Notes: generated by a model not told the origin, from the letters alone. DNA of 64,000 bases from Rhizobium phaseoli (GCF_003985125.1 NZ_ML133576.1:62001-126000), one strand, 5' to 3'; positions 38,563 to 49,689 are shown, counted from the stretch's first letter. A program made the numbers and translations.

Positions 38563-39036
38563 CTATTGGACGGCGTTTCTTTTGCGGAGGAGGGCGGCGC
38601 GGATCTGCTCGTTCTTGCTGATGACGGGAGGAGGGACCGGCGCCACCTCCTCGGGCGGCTCGGACTTGTGGGCGGTCTGCTTCAGGCTCAGGAAGCGCTT
38701 CTGCGCGACCAGCCTGTCCTCCTGCGACAGCGCTTCAACGGGTTCGCCCTCGAGATTATGGCGCATGGAATCGGGTTGGGCGCTTGCGAAATAATAGCGC
38801 CGACAGTGGACATAGGCAGCGGTCGCGCGCCGGAGCGCCGTCACGCCGGCATCAGGCTTTAAGAGCGGGCGCAGCTCGTTGAACAGGCCGACGACGAAGG
38901 GGAGGACGGGATCACCGGGCTTGGCCGGAAGCACGCCGACCGGCCGGATCAACAGCGAGTTGATCGCGTTTGCCTTCTCAACATCGAGCTCGGTCGCCGC
39001 TATCGGCCCGCGGCTGATCTTCCAGGGTTTGTTCAT
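38563..39036 (-). CDS. ProQ/FinO-domain RNA-binding protein (putative)
   Basis: 157 aa. Residues about 20-125 resemble the ProQ/FinO fold: NSLLIRPVGVLPAKPGDPVLPFVVGLFNELRPLL, VTALRRATAAYVHCRRYYFASAQPDSMRHNLEGEPVEALSQEDRLVAQKRF. The LDG.PV..(S)..(D)...A pattern is typical. The basic tail NEQIRAALLRKRN would suit RNA contact. ATG 39036 follows GGAG; the longer frame from 39192 is not supported. Such proteins are RNA chaperones for antisense or small RNAs; whether it acts on the repC antisense RNA is speculation. Confidence 0.65.
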   Translation of the reverse strand: MNKPWKISRGPIAATELDVEKANAINSLLIRPVGVLPAKPGDPVLPFVVGLFNELRPLLKPDAGVTALRRATAAYVHCRRYYFASAQPDSMRHNLEGEPVEALSQEDRLVAQKRFLSLKQTAHKSEPPEEVAPVPPPVISKNEQIRAALLRKRNAVQ

Positions 39037-39222
39037 GTAAACTCCATAACGGCCGACTGTGATGGTATCTTGAAGGAGGGGGGGTAGATAGAGGCGCAGT
39101 TCGCAAATTGCTAGCCCCGCGCTAGCCGTGCGGCGAGCCGGGTATGAGATTCGATTTCCGAGTTGACTGGGCCAGCCTGATCCGCCGGCCATGCATCTAA
39201 TCGTTTTTTGTCAGGAAGTGCA

Positions 39223-39252
39223 TTGACCTCTGGCTTCGATTACATTTCTTAT
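39223..39252 (+). promoter_or_regulatory. Possible panCB promoter
   Basis: TTGACC (39223-39228) and TCTTAT (39247-39252) with an 18-base spacer, about 40 bp before panC. The -10 is weak, so this is only a candidate. Confidence 0.3.
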
Positions 39253-39290
39253 CCGCGCCCAAGAAGAATGACCGGCCGCGGGGAGGATGC

Positions 39291-40208
39291 ATGCGGGTTT
39301 TCTCGAATATTGAAGAGCTGCGCCACACGCTCGACGCGCTGAAGCGGCAGGGGCGCACCGTCGGCCTCGTGCCGACCATGGGTTATCTCCATGCCGGGCA
39401 CATGCAGCTCGTCACGCGCGCCCGGGCCGAAAACGACATTGTCGTCGTCTCGATCTTCGTCAATCCGCTGCAATTCGGGCCGGCCGAAGACCTCGGCAAA
39501 TATCCGCGCGATCTCGAACGCGATGGCGCCATGCTCAAGCAGGCCGGCGTCAACTTCCTCTTCGCGCCCGGCGTCGAGGACATGTATCCTCGCCCTATGG
39601 AGACGGTGGTCGACGTTCCCGATCTCGGCCGCGAGCTCGAAGGCGCAGTCCGGCCCGGCCATTTCGCCGGTGTCGCCACCGTCGTTTCTAAGCTGTTCAA
39701 CATCGTCCAGCCGCAGACCGCCTATTTCGGAGAGAAGGACTACCAGCAGGTCGTCATCATCAAGCGCATGGTGGAGGATCTCGCCGTGCCGGTGCGGGTG
39801 ATTGCGGTTCCGACGGTGCGCGACAGCGACGGCCTCGCTCTGTCGTCGCGCAATGTCTATCTCAGCCCCGACGAACGTCGCGCGGCGGTGATCGTTCCTC
39901 AGACGCTCGATGAGGCCGAGCGCCTGGTCTCCGAGGGTCTCACCGATGCCGGGGAGCTCGAGAAAAAGCTCACCGCCTTCATCGGCCGGCAGCCCCTGGC
40001 AAAGGCGGAAGTTGTCGCCGTCCGGGATGCTTCGACGCTCGCGCCGGTCGCTAGGATCGAAGACCCCATCGTCGTGGCGCTCTTCATCAGCATCGGCACG
40101 ACGCGGCTTCTCGACAATCGGGTGATCCGTAGCCAAAGCGCCGGGGACAATAACATCGTCCGGAACAACCGCATGACCGGGCAGTCCGGAAAGGGAGTGA
40201 CGAAATGA
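39291..40208 (+). CDS. panC: Pantothenate synthetase (pantoate-beta-alanine ligase)
   Basis: 305 aa, slightly longer than the usual 280-290 because of a C-terminal tail. ATP-binding HIGH-like motif [12 protein letters not shown], then [39 protein letters not shown] and the KMSKS-like region [15 protein letters not shown]. It joins pantoate and beta-alanine using ATP in the cytoplasm. RBS GGGAGG; its stop overlaps the panB start, so the last two steps of pantothenate synthesis are translationally coupled on this plasmid. Confidence 0.96.
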   Translation: MRVFSNIEELRHTLDALKRQGRTVGLVPTMGYLHAGHMQLVTRARAENDIVVVSIFVNPLQFGPAEDLGKYPRDLERDGAMLKQAGVNFLFAPGVEDMYPRPMETVVDVPDLGRELEGAVRPGHFAGVATVVSKLFNIVQPQTAYFGEKDYQQVVIIKRMVEDLAVPVRVIAVPTVRDSDGLALSSRNVYLSPDERRAAVIVPQTLDEAERLVSEGLTDAGELEKKLTAFIGRQPLAKAEVVAVRDASTLAPVARIEDPIVVALFISIGTTRLLDNRVIRSQSAGDNNIVRNNRMTGQSGKGVTK

Positions 40209-41026
40209 GCGCCACCGGAACCCAGAAGCGCCTGACGCCAGCCCGCATCTCGGCCATGAAGGGCGGCAAACCGATTGTCTGCCTGACGGCCTACACCACG
40301 CCGATTGCACGGCTGCTCGATGAGCATTGCGACCTGCTGCTGGTCGGGGATTCGCTCGGCATGGTGCTCTACGGCATGGAGACCACCATCGGCGTCACGC
40401 TCGATATGATGATCGCCCACGGCAGGGCTGTGATGCGCGGCGTCGCCAAGGCCTGCGTCGTCGTCGACATGCCGTTCGGCAGTTACCAGGAATCGAAAGA
40501 GGTTGCATTCCGCAACGCCGTGCGCATCCTGCAGGAGACCGGCTGCGACGCCGTCAAGCTGGAAGGCGGGGAGGAGATGGCCGAGACCATCGGCTTCCTG
40601 ACGAAGCGCGGGATACCGGTCATGGGGCATATCGGGCTGATGCCGCAGCAGGTCCAGACCGCCGGGGGCTATCGTTCCGTCGGGCACTCCGAACACGAGA
40701 CCTCGAAGATCCGGCGCGACGCACATGCCATCGGCGGCTCGGGAGCTTTTGCCGTCGTCGTCGAAGGCACGGTGGAACCGCTTGCGCGCGAGGTGACTTC
40801 AGCCATACACATACCGACCATCGGCATCGGCGCCTCGGCCGCGTGCGACGGCCAGGTTCTGGTCTGCGACGACATTCTCGGGCTCTTCAACGATTTCAAG
40901 CCTCGTTTCGTCAAGCGTTACGACGATCTTGGCAAGAGGGTCGCGGATGCCGCCGCCGCCTATGCCGACGAGGTGCGCGCGCGGAAGTTCCCCACAGCCG
41001 ACCATACCTTCAAGCGAAGGCCGTAA
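40205..41026 (+). CDS. panB: 3-methyl-2-oxobutanoate hydroxymethyltransferase
   Basis: 273 aa, a phosphoenolpyruvate/pyruvate-superfamily TIM barrel. Motifs: [68 protein letters not shown] and [16 protein letters not shown]. It makes ketopantoate from alpha-ketoisovalerate and methylene-tetrahydrofolate. The ATG overlaps the panC stop. The order panC-panB is as in R. etli p42f. Confidence 0.96.
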   Translation: MSATGTQKRLTPARISAMKGGKPIVCLTAYTTPIARLLDEHCDLLLVGDSLGMVLYGMETTIGVTLDMMIAHGRAVMRGVAKACVVVDMPFGSYQESKEVAFRNAVRILQETGCDAVKLEGGEEMAETIGFLTKRGIPVMGHIGLMPQQVQTAGGYRSVGHSEHETSKIRRDAHAIGGSGAFAVVVEGTVEPLAREVTSAIHIPTIGIGASAACDGQVLVCDDILGLFNDFKPRFVKRYDDLGKRVADAAAAYADEVRARKFPTADHTFKRRP

Positions 41027-41108
41027 CGCGAAGGCGCTGGCACTTATCGATCCTCAACCTTCCCCACAAAGGCAAGTGTTGGGCACCGACTGCGACAGCC
41101 GTCGTTCG

Positions 41109-42023
41109 TCACCCCTCGGCATACTGCTCCCGCATCGCCTCCGCCGAGCGGCGCACCGCCTCGGCGACCTCCTGCAACTGCTTGGCCATCGGCGTGGAAT
41201 TGCGCCAGACCATGCCGATGGTTCGCGATGGCTGCGGCGACGGGAAGCGGGAGATCGAGACATGGGCCGAGCGCGTTTCGACCGGAACGGCCATCTCCGG
41301 GATCAAAGTGACGCCGATGCCGGCGCCGACCATCTGGACGAGGGTGGAGAGCGAGCTGCCTTCCATGATTTCCCGCGGGCGGGCGGGCCCCACCTTGCAG
41401 AATGACAGGGCCTGGTCGCGGAAGCAGTGGCCCTCTTCGAGCAGCAGCAGCCGCATTTCGCGTAGCGCCTCGCGTTCGGGCACCGGCTTGCCGCCATCCT
41501 CGTGCCGCCGGACCAGCACGAACTCCTCCTTGAACAGTTCGAGCTCGGTCAGCGAGGGTTCCGATACCGGCAGCGCGACGATCGCCATATCGAGCTGGCC
41601 CTGCGCCAGCTCCTGGACCAGCTTGCCCGTCTGCGTCTCGCGCACCTCGATCTGAATTCCCGCGAAGCTTTTGTTGAGATCGTTTATAATCGCCGGCAGC
41701 AGATAAGGCGCGATCGTCGGGATGATGCCGATGCGCAGGCGCGTGAGGAAACTGTCGCGCGAGGCGCGGGCAAACTCGCCGAGCTCGTCCACGGCGCGCA
41801 GGATATCGCGAACGCGCAGCGCGAAGGTCTGGCCGAACGGGGTGAGCTTCACCTCGCGGGCGCCGCGCTCGAAGAGTTCGCTGCCCAACTCCTGCTCAAG
41901 TTCTTTGATCTGCATGGAGAGCGCCGGCTGGGAGATGGCGCAGGCATCGGCGGCACGGCGAAAACGGCCGTCCCTTGCCAAGGCTTCAAAATAACGTAGC
42001 TGTTTCAGGGTAAGATTTTTCAT
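41109..42023 (-). CDS. oxyR: Hydrogen-peroxide-responsive LysR regulator OxyR
   Basis: 304 aa. N-terminal LysR helix-turn-helix (LKQLRYFEALARDGRFRRAADACAISQPALSMQIKELEQEL). In the sensor domain, cysteine occurs in EEGHCFRDQALSFCKVG, matching the two redox cysteines of OxyR. It is divergent from katG, its classical target, with a 15-bp palindrome overlapping its start codon. The divergent pair strongly supports the OxyR name over a generic LysR call. Confidence 0.93.
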   Translation of the reverse strand: MKNLTLKQLRYFEALARDGRFRRAADACAISQPALSMQIKELEQELGSELFERGAREVKLTPFGQTFALRVRDILRAVDELGEFARASRDSFLTRLRIGIIPTIAPYLLPAIINDLNKSFAGIQIEVRETQTGKLVQELAQGQLDMAIVALPVSEPSLTELELFKEEFVLVRRHEDGGKPVPEREALREMRLLLLEEGHCFRDQALSFCKVGPARPREIMEGSSLSTLVQMVGAGIGVTLIPEMAVPVETRSAHVSISRFPSPQPSRTIGMVWRNSTPMAKQLQEVAEAVRRSAEAMREQYAEG

Positions 42024-42036
42024 AAGCTCAGCTTAT
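42022..42036 (+). promoter_or_regulatory. OxyR-type operator overlapping the oxyR start codon
   Basis: ATAAGCT-C-AGCTTAT, a perfect 7-bp inverted repeat (T-N11-A LysR type), 131 bp before katG. It covers two bases of the oxyR ATG, so OxyR binding would block its own translation start region and could activate katG. Confidence 0.6.
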
Positions 42037-42086
42037 CGCAGCAATCAGTAAATCCAACTTAAAATTATTGAACGCTTCCGATATGA

Positions 42087-44354
<2,268 letters not shown>

Positions 44355-44371
44355 TCGGTTCAGTGAGTTTT

Positions 44372-44407
44372 GCCCGGGCGCGGTTTCGGCCGCGCCCGGG
44401 CTTTTTT
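44372..44407 (+). terminator. Rho-independent terminator of katG
   Basis: GCCCGGGCGCGG ... CCGCGCCCGGGC, a perfect 12-bp stem with a six-base loop, followed by TTTTTTG, 17 bases after the katG stop. Confidence 0.9.
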
Positions 44408-44491
44408 GTCTGTACGGGATGCCTTGTATTGCTCAAGGCGTTCATTCTCCTGTCTCACCGAGTCAGATTAGGTGGATATAGGCACCTCTCC

Positions 44492-44650
44492 GCCGTCATC
44501 CCTGTAGCCTCAGGCTTCGCCCGAGGGATGTCACAGGGATCCAGTGCGCCCAAGTCCTTGGGCGCAGAAGACTCCTTTGCCTGGCAGTAAGTCATTCACC
44601 GCGCGGACGCGCGGTGGCTGGATTCCTGTGACAGGCACAGGAATGACGGC
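44492..44650. repeat. Nested palindromic repeat element
   Basis: Outer arms GCCGTCATCCCTGT (44492-44505) and ACAGGAATGACGGC (44637-44650) pair with one mismatch. Inner arms TCACAGGGATCCAG (44531-44544) and CTGGATTCCTGTGA (44618-44631) also pair with one mismatch. The whole 159 bp could fold into one long hairpin. No ORF inside. Confidence 0.7.
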
Positions 44651-44730
44651 CGAGAGTGGGGCCTTGTCCACATGACCTGATTTCGTGAGGAGTGTGGGGT
44701 TGGCCTCCGGCCACTTTTCTGCAGCCGTTT

Positions 44731-44840
44731 CATTTCTACTCGGCGTCGTCCTCGGCCTTGTGCCGAGGATCTGCTGCCCTATCGACCGGAGGCAGATACT
44801 CGGGACAAGCCAGGACAAGCCTGAGTATGACGGACGAGAT
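44731..44840. repeat. Dispersed rhizobial repeat (GTCGTCCTCGG...GAGTATGACGG type)
   Basis: Contains CCTCGGCCTTGTGCCGAGG (a hairpin) and CTCGGGACAAGCCAGGACAAG...CCTGAGTATGACG, partly complementary halves. This sequence type recurs in rhizobial intergenic regions. It completes the 44408-44976 gene-free interval. Confidence 0.5.
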
Positions 44841-44976
44841 GTCAGGCATTCTCTCCCGCGCCGAAGCACCCGGCGCACCACCGCCCGATCATCCACACCA
44901 TCCCCGCCACGCCGCGAACTTCTAGCCATGGCGGACCTCGCATGCGATAGAAGATCGACACAGTGGAGGAGTGGAT

Positions 44977-45702
44977 ATGAACGGTTTGCAAGGCAAAGTC
45001 GCGGCCATCACTGGCGCTGCCTCGGGCATTGGATTGGCGTCGACAGAAGCGATCATCGCGGCCGGCGGTACGGTCGTGATGATAGACCGGGACGAGGCGG
45101 CGCTGAGTGCGGCCTGCGGCAGGCTGGGAGAGAAGGCGATCGCGCTGCCGCTCGACCTCCTCAACCCCGAGGATTGCGCCGGCCTGCTCGATGGCATTCT
45201 CTCGAAGGTCGGTCAGCTCGACATCTTCCACGCCAATGCCGGCAGCTATATCGGCGGGGATCTGGTGGAAGCGAATCTCGACGCGATCGACCGCATGCTC
45301 AATCTGAACGTCAACGTGGTCATCAAGAACGTCCGCACGGTCATGCCCCACATGATCGAGAGAGGGACGGGAGACATCATCGTCACCAGTTCGGTCGCGG
45401 GCCAAGCCGCGGTTCCATGGGAGCCTGTCTATTCGCCTTCGAAGTGGGCGATGCACTGCTTCGTCCAGACCATGCGGCGGCAACTCCTGAAGAACGGCAT
45501 TCGCGTCGGCTCCGTCTCGCCGGGCCCTGTCAGCAGCGCGCTGCTGAAAGACTGGCCGGAAGAGAACCTGCGCAAGGCAAAAGAGGCGGGCGCGCTGATC
45601 GAACCTCGCGACGTAGCGGAAGCCGTGCTCTTCATGCTGACCCGGCCGCGCAATGTGACGATCCGCGACGTGGTGATCCTCCCGAGTTCCTTCGACATCT
45701 GA
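44977..45702 (+). CDS. Short-chain dehydrogenase (ribitol 2-dehydrogenase-like)
   Basis: 241 aa. Cofactor motif AAITGAASGIGLA, NAG in HANAGSYIGG, catalytic Ser in VTSSVAGQAA and YSPSKWA as YxxxK. Overall layout resembles polyol dehydrogenases such as ribitol 2-dehydrogenase, but the substrate cannot be fixed from sequence. ATG 44977 is placed six bases after GGAGGAG; GTG 44971 is inside the RBS. It is monocistronic, convergent with the DUF3299 gene. Confidence 0.85.
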   Translation: MNGLQGKVAAITGAASGIGLASTEAIIAAGGTVVMIDRDEAALSAACGRLGEKAIALPLDLLNPEDCAGLLDGILSKVGQLDIFHANAGSYIGGDLVEANLDAIDRMLNLNVNVVIKNVRTVMPHMIERGTGDIIVTSSVAGQAAVPWEPVYSPSKWAMHCFVQTMRRQLLKNGIRVGSVSPGPVSSALLKDWPEENLRKAKEAGALIEPRDVAEAVLFMLTRPRNVTIRDVVILPSSFDI

Positions 45703-45742
45703 CACGAGGCCGTATGTCGGGAGAGGGGCGCGCTCCTCTCCG

Positions 45743-46291
45743 CTAGCGCGGCACGACACCGAAAGGCGATAGCGACAGCAGATCCGGGTCTTTCGTTGCC
45801 GTCGCCTTCGCCACCTCGGCATGACCCATGCTGTAGCCGTAGGACAGGACGCGGACACCGTCGATCATGAAGAACTGCGCCTGATCCAGGCCGGGCCGCA
45901 GCGCGCCCGTCACGGTGACGGTCTCATAGATTTTTTCAAGGTGCAGAGGCTCCTGCGGGATGACACGGACCAGCTGGTTGGGCGGCGGCGTGGGCATGTG
46001 GCTGCAGGCCCCGGCCCAAGGCACCAGCAGGAATTCATAGACGAGATCGCCGTCCTGATCGATCGGCAGGACGAAGCCTGTCAGTTCGACCGATTGGCCC
46101 TCGTCACGCCAGACCAGCGTTTCGCCCTGCGGGCCGCTGACCATTTTCGGCGACAGCGGAACCGTCGCCCTGGCCTGATCGGCCGGCCGCAAGGCGCTCC
46201 AGAAAATCGGCTGCGCCGTAGCGAAGGCGCCGGACACCGGCCATGCCGAGCCGAGCGCGAGCATCGCGAACATCAGGAATCTGTGCTTCAT
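45743..46291 (-). CDS. DUF3299 exported protein
   Basis: 182 aa with a signal peptide (MKHRFLMFAMLALGSAWPVSGAFA). The DUF3299 hallmark is present: ELTGFVLPIDQDGDLVYEFLLVPWAGACSHMPTPPPNQLV, followed by VTGALRPG and YSMGHAEVAK near the end. Function unknown; it is periplasmic and may bind metal at the Cys-His pair. Start 46291 has GGGAG upstream; the longer reading from 46393 lacks an RBS. Confidence 0.85.
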   Translation of the reverse strand: MKHRFLMFAMLALGSAWPVSGAFATAQPIFWSALRPADQARATVPLSPKMVSGPQGETLVWRDEGQSVELTGFVLPIDQDGDLVYEFLLVPWAGACSHMPTPPPNQLVRVIPQEPLHLEKIYETVTVTGALRPGLDQAQFFMIDGVRVLSYGYSMGHAEVAKATATKDPDLLSLSPFGVVPR

Positions 46292-46370
46292 TATCGCATC
46301 TCCCGGGCCCGCCGCTTGAGTCTTGCCGCTGCCCAAGGATGCTAGCCGATACCGCTCGCCCATCAAAGCT

Positions 46371-46982
46371 CTATGATCGGTGCCAGCTTTCAAATTTACC
46401 CGACCTCGTCATGGCCTTGTGCCATTGGCAACCGGAGAGGGCCCCGGCTTCCTCATAATAGAACAACGCCCTCCGATTGTCCTGGCGGCGCAGCTGGAAC
46501 CAGTCCAGCGACCGGGCCTGAAAGATCAAGAGGCCGAAGCGCGCCTTTCCCTCGGCCACATCCGCAGGCTCTGGCATATCGGTGGTTTGGAAGGCGCGCT
46601 GGTCCCCGGGCGGGCCGCCGGCATAGGTCGTCCGTGTCCGCGCGGGCAGCTTGTCCCATGCGGCCTCAGCCGCTCCGCTTCCCGGCCCGTGAAGCTCGAC
46701 CTTTCCCTGTAGCCGAAGCTGCAGCCGGCTCCCGGCGCTGAAGCCCAGGACCGTGACGTGAGGATTGGCCGAAAGCTCCAGCCATTTGGGGCTCCGCGTA
46801 TCCGTATGAAATTCGAGACGCCGCGCCGACCTGTCAGCCGCGCGGAGCACCACCATGCGCGCCTGCGGTCTCGCCTCGGCATCGACGGAGCAGAGGTTGA
46901 GATAGCGGAAACCGGACTGCGGGTCCGCCGCAGCCGTTTCGAGCTCCGCCCATGCCGCGGCGTCGATGTCAGTCAAATCCAC
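46371..46982 (-). CDS. Pyridoxamine-5'-phosphate-oxidase-like FMN-binding split-barrel protein
   Basis: 203 aa. YLNLCSVDAEARPQARMVVLRAAD, FHTDTRSPKWLELSANPHVTVLGF, LRLQGKVELHG, and the C-terminal LDWFQLRR...RRALFYYE resemble the PNPOx-like family with FMN-phosphate contacts. It is not a typical PdxH in length or C-terminus. Substrate unknown. The downstream half of a two-gene minus-strand run; the short-chain dehydrogenase gene lies 14 bp upstream. Confidence 0.82.
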   Translation of the reverse strand: MDLTDIDAAAWAELETAAADPQSGFRYLNLCSVDAEARPQARMVVLRAADRSARRLEFHTDTRSPKWLELSANPHVTVLGFSAGSRLQLRLQGKVELHGPGSGAAEAAWDKLPARTRTTYAGGPPGDQRAFQTTDMPEPADVAEGKARFGLLIFQARSLDWFQLRRQDNRRALFYYEEAGALSGCQWHKAMTRSGKFESWHRS

Positions 46983-46996
46983 CGGCGAGCTCCCGC

Positions 46997-47701
46997 TCAG
47001 ACGGACCGGGCGATGCCGCCGTCGACGCGGATGTTCTGGCCGGTGATGTAGCCCGCGCCCTCCGACAGGAGGAAGGCGATGGTGGCCGCGATCTCCTCGC
47101 TCGTGCCGTAGCGGCGCATCGGAACGCTGTCGCGCCGCTCCTCGGTGGCGGGCAGGCTGTCGATCCAGCCGGGCAGGACGTTGTTCAGGCGGATATTCTT
47201 GGCCGCATAGCTATCCGCGAAGATCTTGGTGAAACTCGCCAGGCCCGCCCGGAAGACGGCCGAGGTCGGGAACATCGGCGAGGGTTCGAAAGCCCATGCC
47301 GTCGAGATATTGACGATGGCGCCGCCGCCCTGCCTCTCCATGATCGGCGCGACCAGCCGGATCGGGCGCACAGCGCTCAGGAAATAAACCTCCATGCCCT
47401 TGTGCCAGTCTTCGTCCGAGATATCGAGGATCGGCGCGCGCGGGCCGTGGCCAGCGGAATTGACCAGCGCGTCGATGCGCCCCCATCGCTCCATCGAGAG
47501 ATCGACGAGCCGCTTCACGTCCTCGTTGGACTGGTTGGAGCCGGTGACGCCGACGCCGCCGAGTTCCTCTGCCAGCGCCTCGCCCTTGCCGGAGGAGGAG
47601 AGCACGGCGACGTGGTAGCCGTCCGCGGCCAGTTTCCGCGCGGCTGCGGCGCCCATGCCGGATCCGCCAGCGGTGATGAGAGCGACTTTTTCTTCAGACA
47701 T
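46997..47701 (-). CDS. Atypical short-chain dehydrogenase/reductase
   Basis: 234 aa. Cofactor loop ALITAGGSGMGAAAARKL (TxGGxGMG), NSAG, and a C-terminal YITGQNIRVDGGIA all fit the SDR family. The usual catalytic YxxxK is missing: the aligned stretch is PTSAVFRAGLASFTK, giving Ser and Arg at those positions. So it may be a binding or regulatory protein, or use a different mechanism. ATG 47701 follows GGAGATTTCA. Divergent from the LysR gene at 47808, its likely regulator. Confidence 0.85.
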   Translation of the reverse strand: MSEEKVALITAGGSGMGAAAARKLAADGYHVAVLSSSGKGEALAEELGGVGVTGSNQSNEDVKRLVDLSMERWGRIDALVNSAGHGPRAPILDISDEDWHKGMEVYFLSAVRPIRLVAPIMERQGGGAIVNISTAWAFEPSPMFPTSAVFRAGLASFTKIFADSYAAKNIRLNNVLPGWIDSLPATEERRDSVPMRRYGTSEEIAATIAFLLSEGAGYITGQNIRVDGGIARSV

Positions 47702-47807
47702 TGAAATCTCCGACTGCTGAATTTCCAAGGCATTATGCCAGATGCGGTGCTGACTTTCGCGCGAGAAAGAAACATGCCAGACTGTAGAAAATCTACTGGG
47801 TGAATCA

Positions 47808-48683
47808 ATGACTCAATCCCGCCGCCAGCTGCCGCCCCTGAATGCGCTGCGTGCCTTCGAGGTTTCCGGCCGCAGGCTGAATTTCCGCACCGCCGCCGAG
47901 GAGCTGGGCATCACGCAAGGGGCGGTTGCGCAGCAGGTTCGCGGGCTGGAAGGTCAGCTCGGCCTGATGCTGTTCCAGCGCCTTCCCCGCGGGCTCGCGC
48001 TGACCGCGCAGGGCGCGGCCTATCTGGCGGACGTGACCCGAGCCTTCGATACGCTCGGCGAGGCAACCGGACGGCTTCTCGCGCGGCCGGAAACCGTGAC
48101 GATCAGCGTCACACCGACCGTCGCCGCAAAGCTGTTGATACCGCGCCTAGCCGAACTCTACACCGCCCTTCCCGACATAGATCTGAGAACGGTCGCCACC
48201 GAGGCGCTGGCGGATTTCGACCGCGACCAGGTGGATATCGCCGTGCGCCTCACCCGGCAGCCTTTTCCGGCGACCCTGCAGGCAGAGCTGCTGTTTCGCC
48301 AGGAACTGGTCGCGGTCGCGAGCCCGCATCTGGTCAAAGGCCTCACCCTTCCGCTCGCCAATGAAGCGCTTCGCAGCCTGCCGCTCCTGCATGACTCGCA
48401 AGATCACTGGCGGGTATTCCTGGGAAGCCGCGAGAAGCTGTCCGGCGCGGCATTCAACCACACGACGCTGGCCCTGGATGCGGCACTCGCCGGCCAGGGC
48501 GTGGTGCTCGCATGCCGCGCCTTCGTGGCAGCCGATCTCGAGGCCGGGCGCCTGGTGCAGGTCACGGACGCGACGGCGACCATCGGTCCCAATTACTTCC
48601 TCGTCCGCAAACGCTCGTCATCGCCGCGAAAGGCCGTGGACGCGGTATGGGACTGGTGCGCGACGCGGCTGTCGCTCACCTAA
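47808..48683 (+). CDS. LysR-family regulator (GcvA-like)
   Basis: 291 aa. The N-terminal PPLNALRAFEVSGRRLNFRTAAEELGITQGAVAQQVRGLEGQLG is the GcvA-type DNA-binding domain; the sensor domain continues with VTISVTPTVAAKLLIPRL. It is divergent from the short-chain dehydrogenase/PNPOx-like pair with a 106-bp gap, the standard arrangement for a LysR protein controlling that pair. Effector unknown. Confidence 0.9.
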   Translation: MTQSRRQLPPLNALRAFEVSGRRLNFRTAAEELGITQGAVAQQVRGLEGQLGLMLFQRLPRGLALTAQGAAYLADVTRAFDTLGEATGRLLARPETVTISVTPTVAAKLLIPRLAELYTALPDIDLRTVATEALADFDRDQVDIAVRLTRQPFPATLQAELLFRQELVAVASPHLVKGLTLPLANEALRSLPLLHDSQDHWRVFLGSREKLSGAAFNHTTLALDAALAGQGVVLACRAFVAADLEAGRLVQVTDATATIGPNYFLVRKRSSSPRKAVDAVWDWCATRLSLT

Positions 48684-48724
48684 CCGCCCAATGGTCGAGG
48701 CCGGCGAGAGCCGGCCCCATTGTT

Positions 48725-49186
48725 TCAGAACATAGTGTTCTTGTTGGCTGCTTCTTTCGGAACGGCCTGGATCACGTCCCAGTGCTCGACGATCTTGCCG
48801 TCCTTGACGCGGAAAACATCGACGATCGCCTCGCCGCGGTCGTCCGCGCCGTTCGTCGCATGAACATGCAGCCAGACGAGATCGCCGTCAGCCGCGGTGC
48901 GAACGATTTCTGCCTTCGATTGAGGATTGTCCTTGAAGAAACCGGTGAAGAAGGAAACGAGTGGCTTCCTCCCATCGGGAACCTGAGGATTGTGCTGTCG
49001 ATAATCCTCCGCGACCACCGACGCCGCCTCGACATCATGCTTGTTGAAGAAGCGGTCGTAGAACTCCACCACCAGCTTCCGATTGGCTTCCTCGACCTTC
49101 AAATCCCGAGAGGCGGCAAAAGCGCCGGAAGGCATGGCGATGCCCCCTAGAATGGCGAGCGCGCAAAGCGATTTCCCGAATGTCAT
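48725..49186 (-). CDS. Exported SnoaL/NTF2-like protein
   Basis: 153 aa with signal peptide (MTFGKSLCALAILGGIAMPSGAFA). The mature part is SnoaL-like: LVVEFYDRFFNKHDVEAASVVAEDYRQHNPQVPDG, GFFKDNPQSKAEIVRTAADGDLVWLHVH, VDVFRVKDGKIVEHWDVIQ. Such proteins bind small hydrophobic ligands or isomerise them; export to the periplasm is common in this subgroup. Divergent from an HxlR gene with a palindromic operator in the gap. Confidence 0.85.
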   Translation of the reverse strand: MTFGKSLCALAILGGIAMPSGAFAASRDLKVEEANRKLVVEFYDRFFNKHDVEAASVVAEDYRQHNPQVPDGRKPLVSFFTGFFKDNPQSKAEIVRTAADGDLVWLHVHATNGADDRGEAIVDVFRVKDGKIVEHWDVIQAVPKEAANKNTMF

Positions 49187-49217
49187 GCATCAAGCTCCTT
49201 GGTATGGCTCCGCGATC

Positions 49218-49236
49218 TAGTCTAAGAAACAGACTA
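49218..49236 (+). promoter_or_regulatory. HxlR-type operator between the SnoaL-like and HxlR genes
   Basis: TAGTCT-AAGAAAC-AGACTA, a perfect 6-bp inverted repeat, with a partial third copy (TGGTCTAG) ten bases on. Located 32 bp before the SnoaL-like ATG, so binding by the adjacent HxlR protein could repress both genes. Confidence 0.55.
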
Positions 49237-49327
49237 TAAGGCTTGGTCTAGGACAGCGCGAAATGCCCAGCAAGAAGGCAGTTTTCAGTGCCAAGGTCAG
49301 CGCGCGATGACCGAGAGGAAGGACGCC

Positions 49328-49687
49328 ATGCCTGAGAAAACGGACGGGCCGGGCGCGGGATGCCCGATCAGGGGCGTGCTCGACCGCATCGGCGATCAAT
49401 GGAGCCTGCTGACGCTCGAGGCGCTGGAAACCGAAAAGAAGCGCTTCAACGAGCTGCTGCGCGAGGTCGGCGACATCTCCAAACAGATGCTCTCCAAGAC
49501 GCTGCGGCACCTGGAGCAGGACGGCTATATCAGCCGCACCGTCTACCCCGAGGTGCCGCCGCGCGTGGAATACGAGCTGACGGAACTGGGTCGATCTTTC
49601 CTCACTCCCATGAAAACCCTGATCCAATGGGCTGAGCAGAACCATCCTGAGATCATCCGATCGCGGCTCCGGCATGGGGCCGAGTAG
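49328..49687 (+). CDS. HxlR-family winged-helix regulator
   Basis: 119 aa. CPIRGVLDRIGDQWSLLTLEAL (the N-terminal cysteine may sense redox or electrophiles), RFNELLREVGDISKQMLSKTLRHLEQDGYISRTVYPEVPPRVEYELTELG. This is the complete HxlR fold. ATG 49328 follows GAGAGGAAGGA; ATG 49307 lies upstream of that RBS. It likely controls itself and the divergent SnoaL-like gene. Confidence 0.9.
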   Translation: MPEKTDGPGAGCPIRGVLDRIGDQWSLLTLEALETEKKRFNELLREVGDISKQMLSKTLRHLEQDGYISRTVYPEVPPRVEYELTELGRSFLTPMKTLIQWAEQNHPEIIRSRLRHGAE

Positions 49688-49689
49688 GG

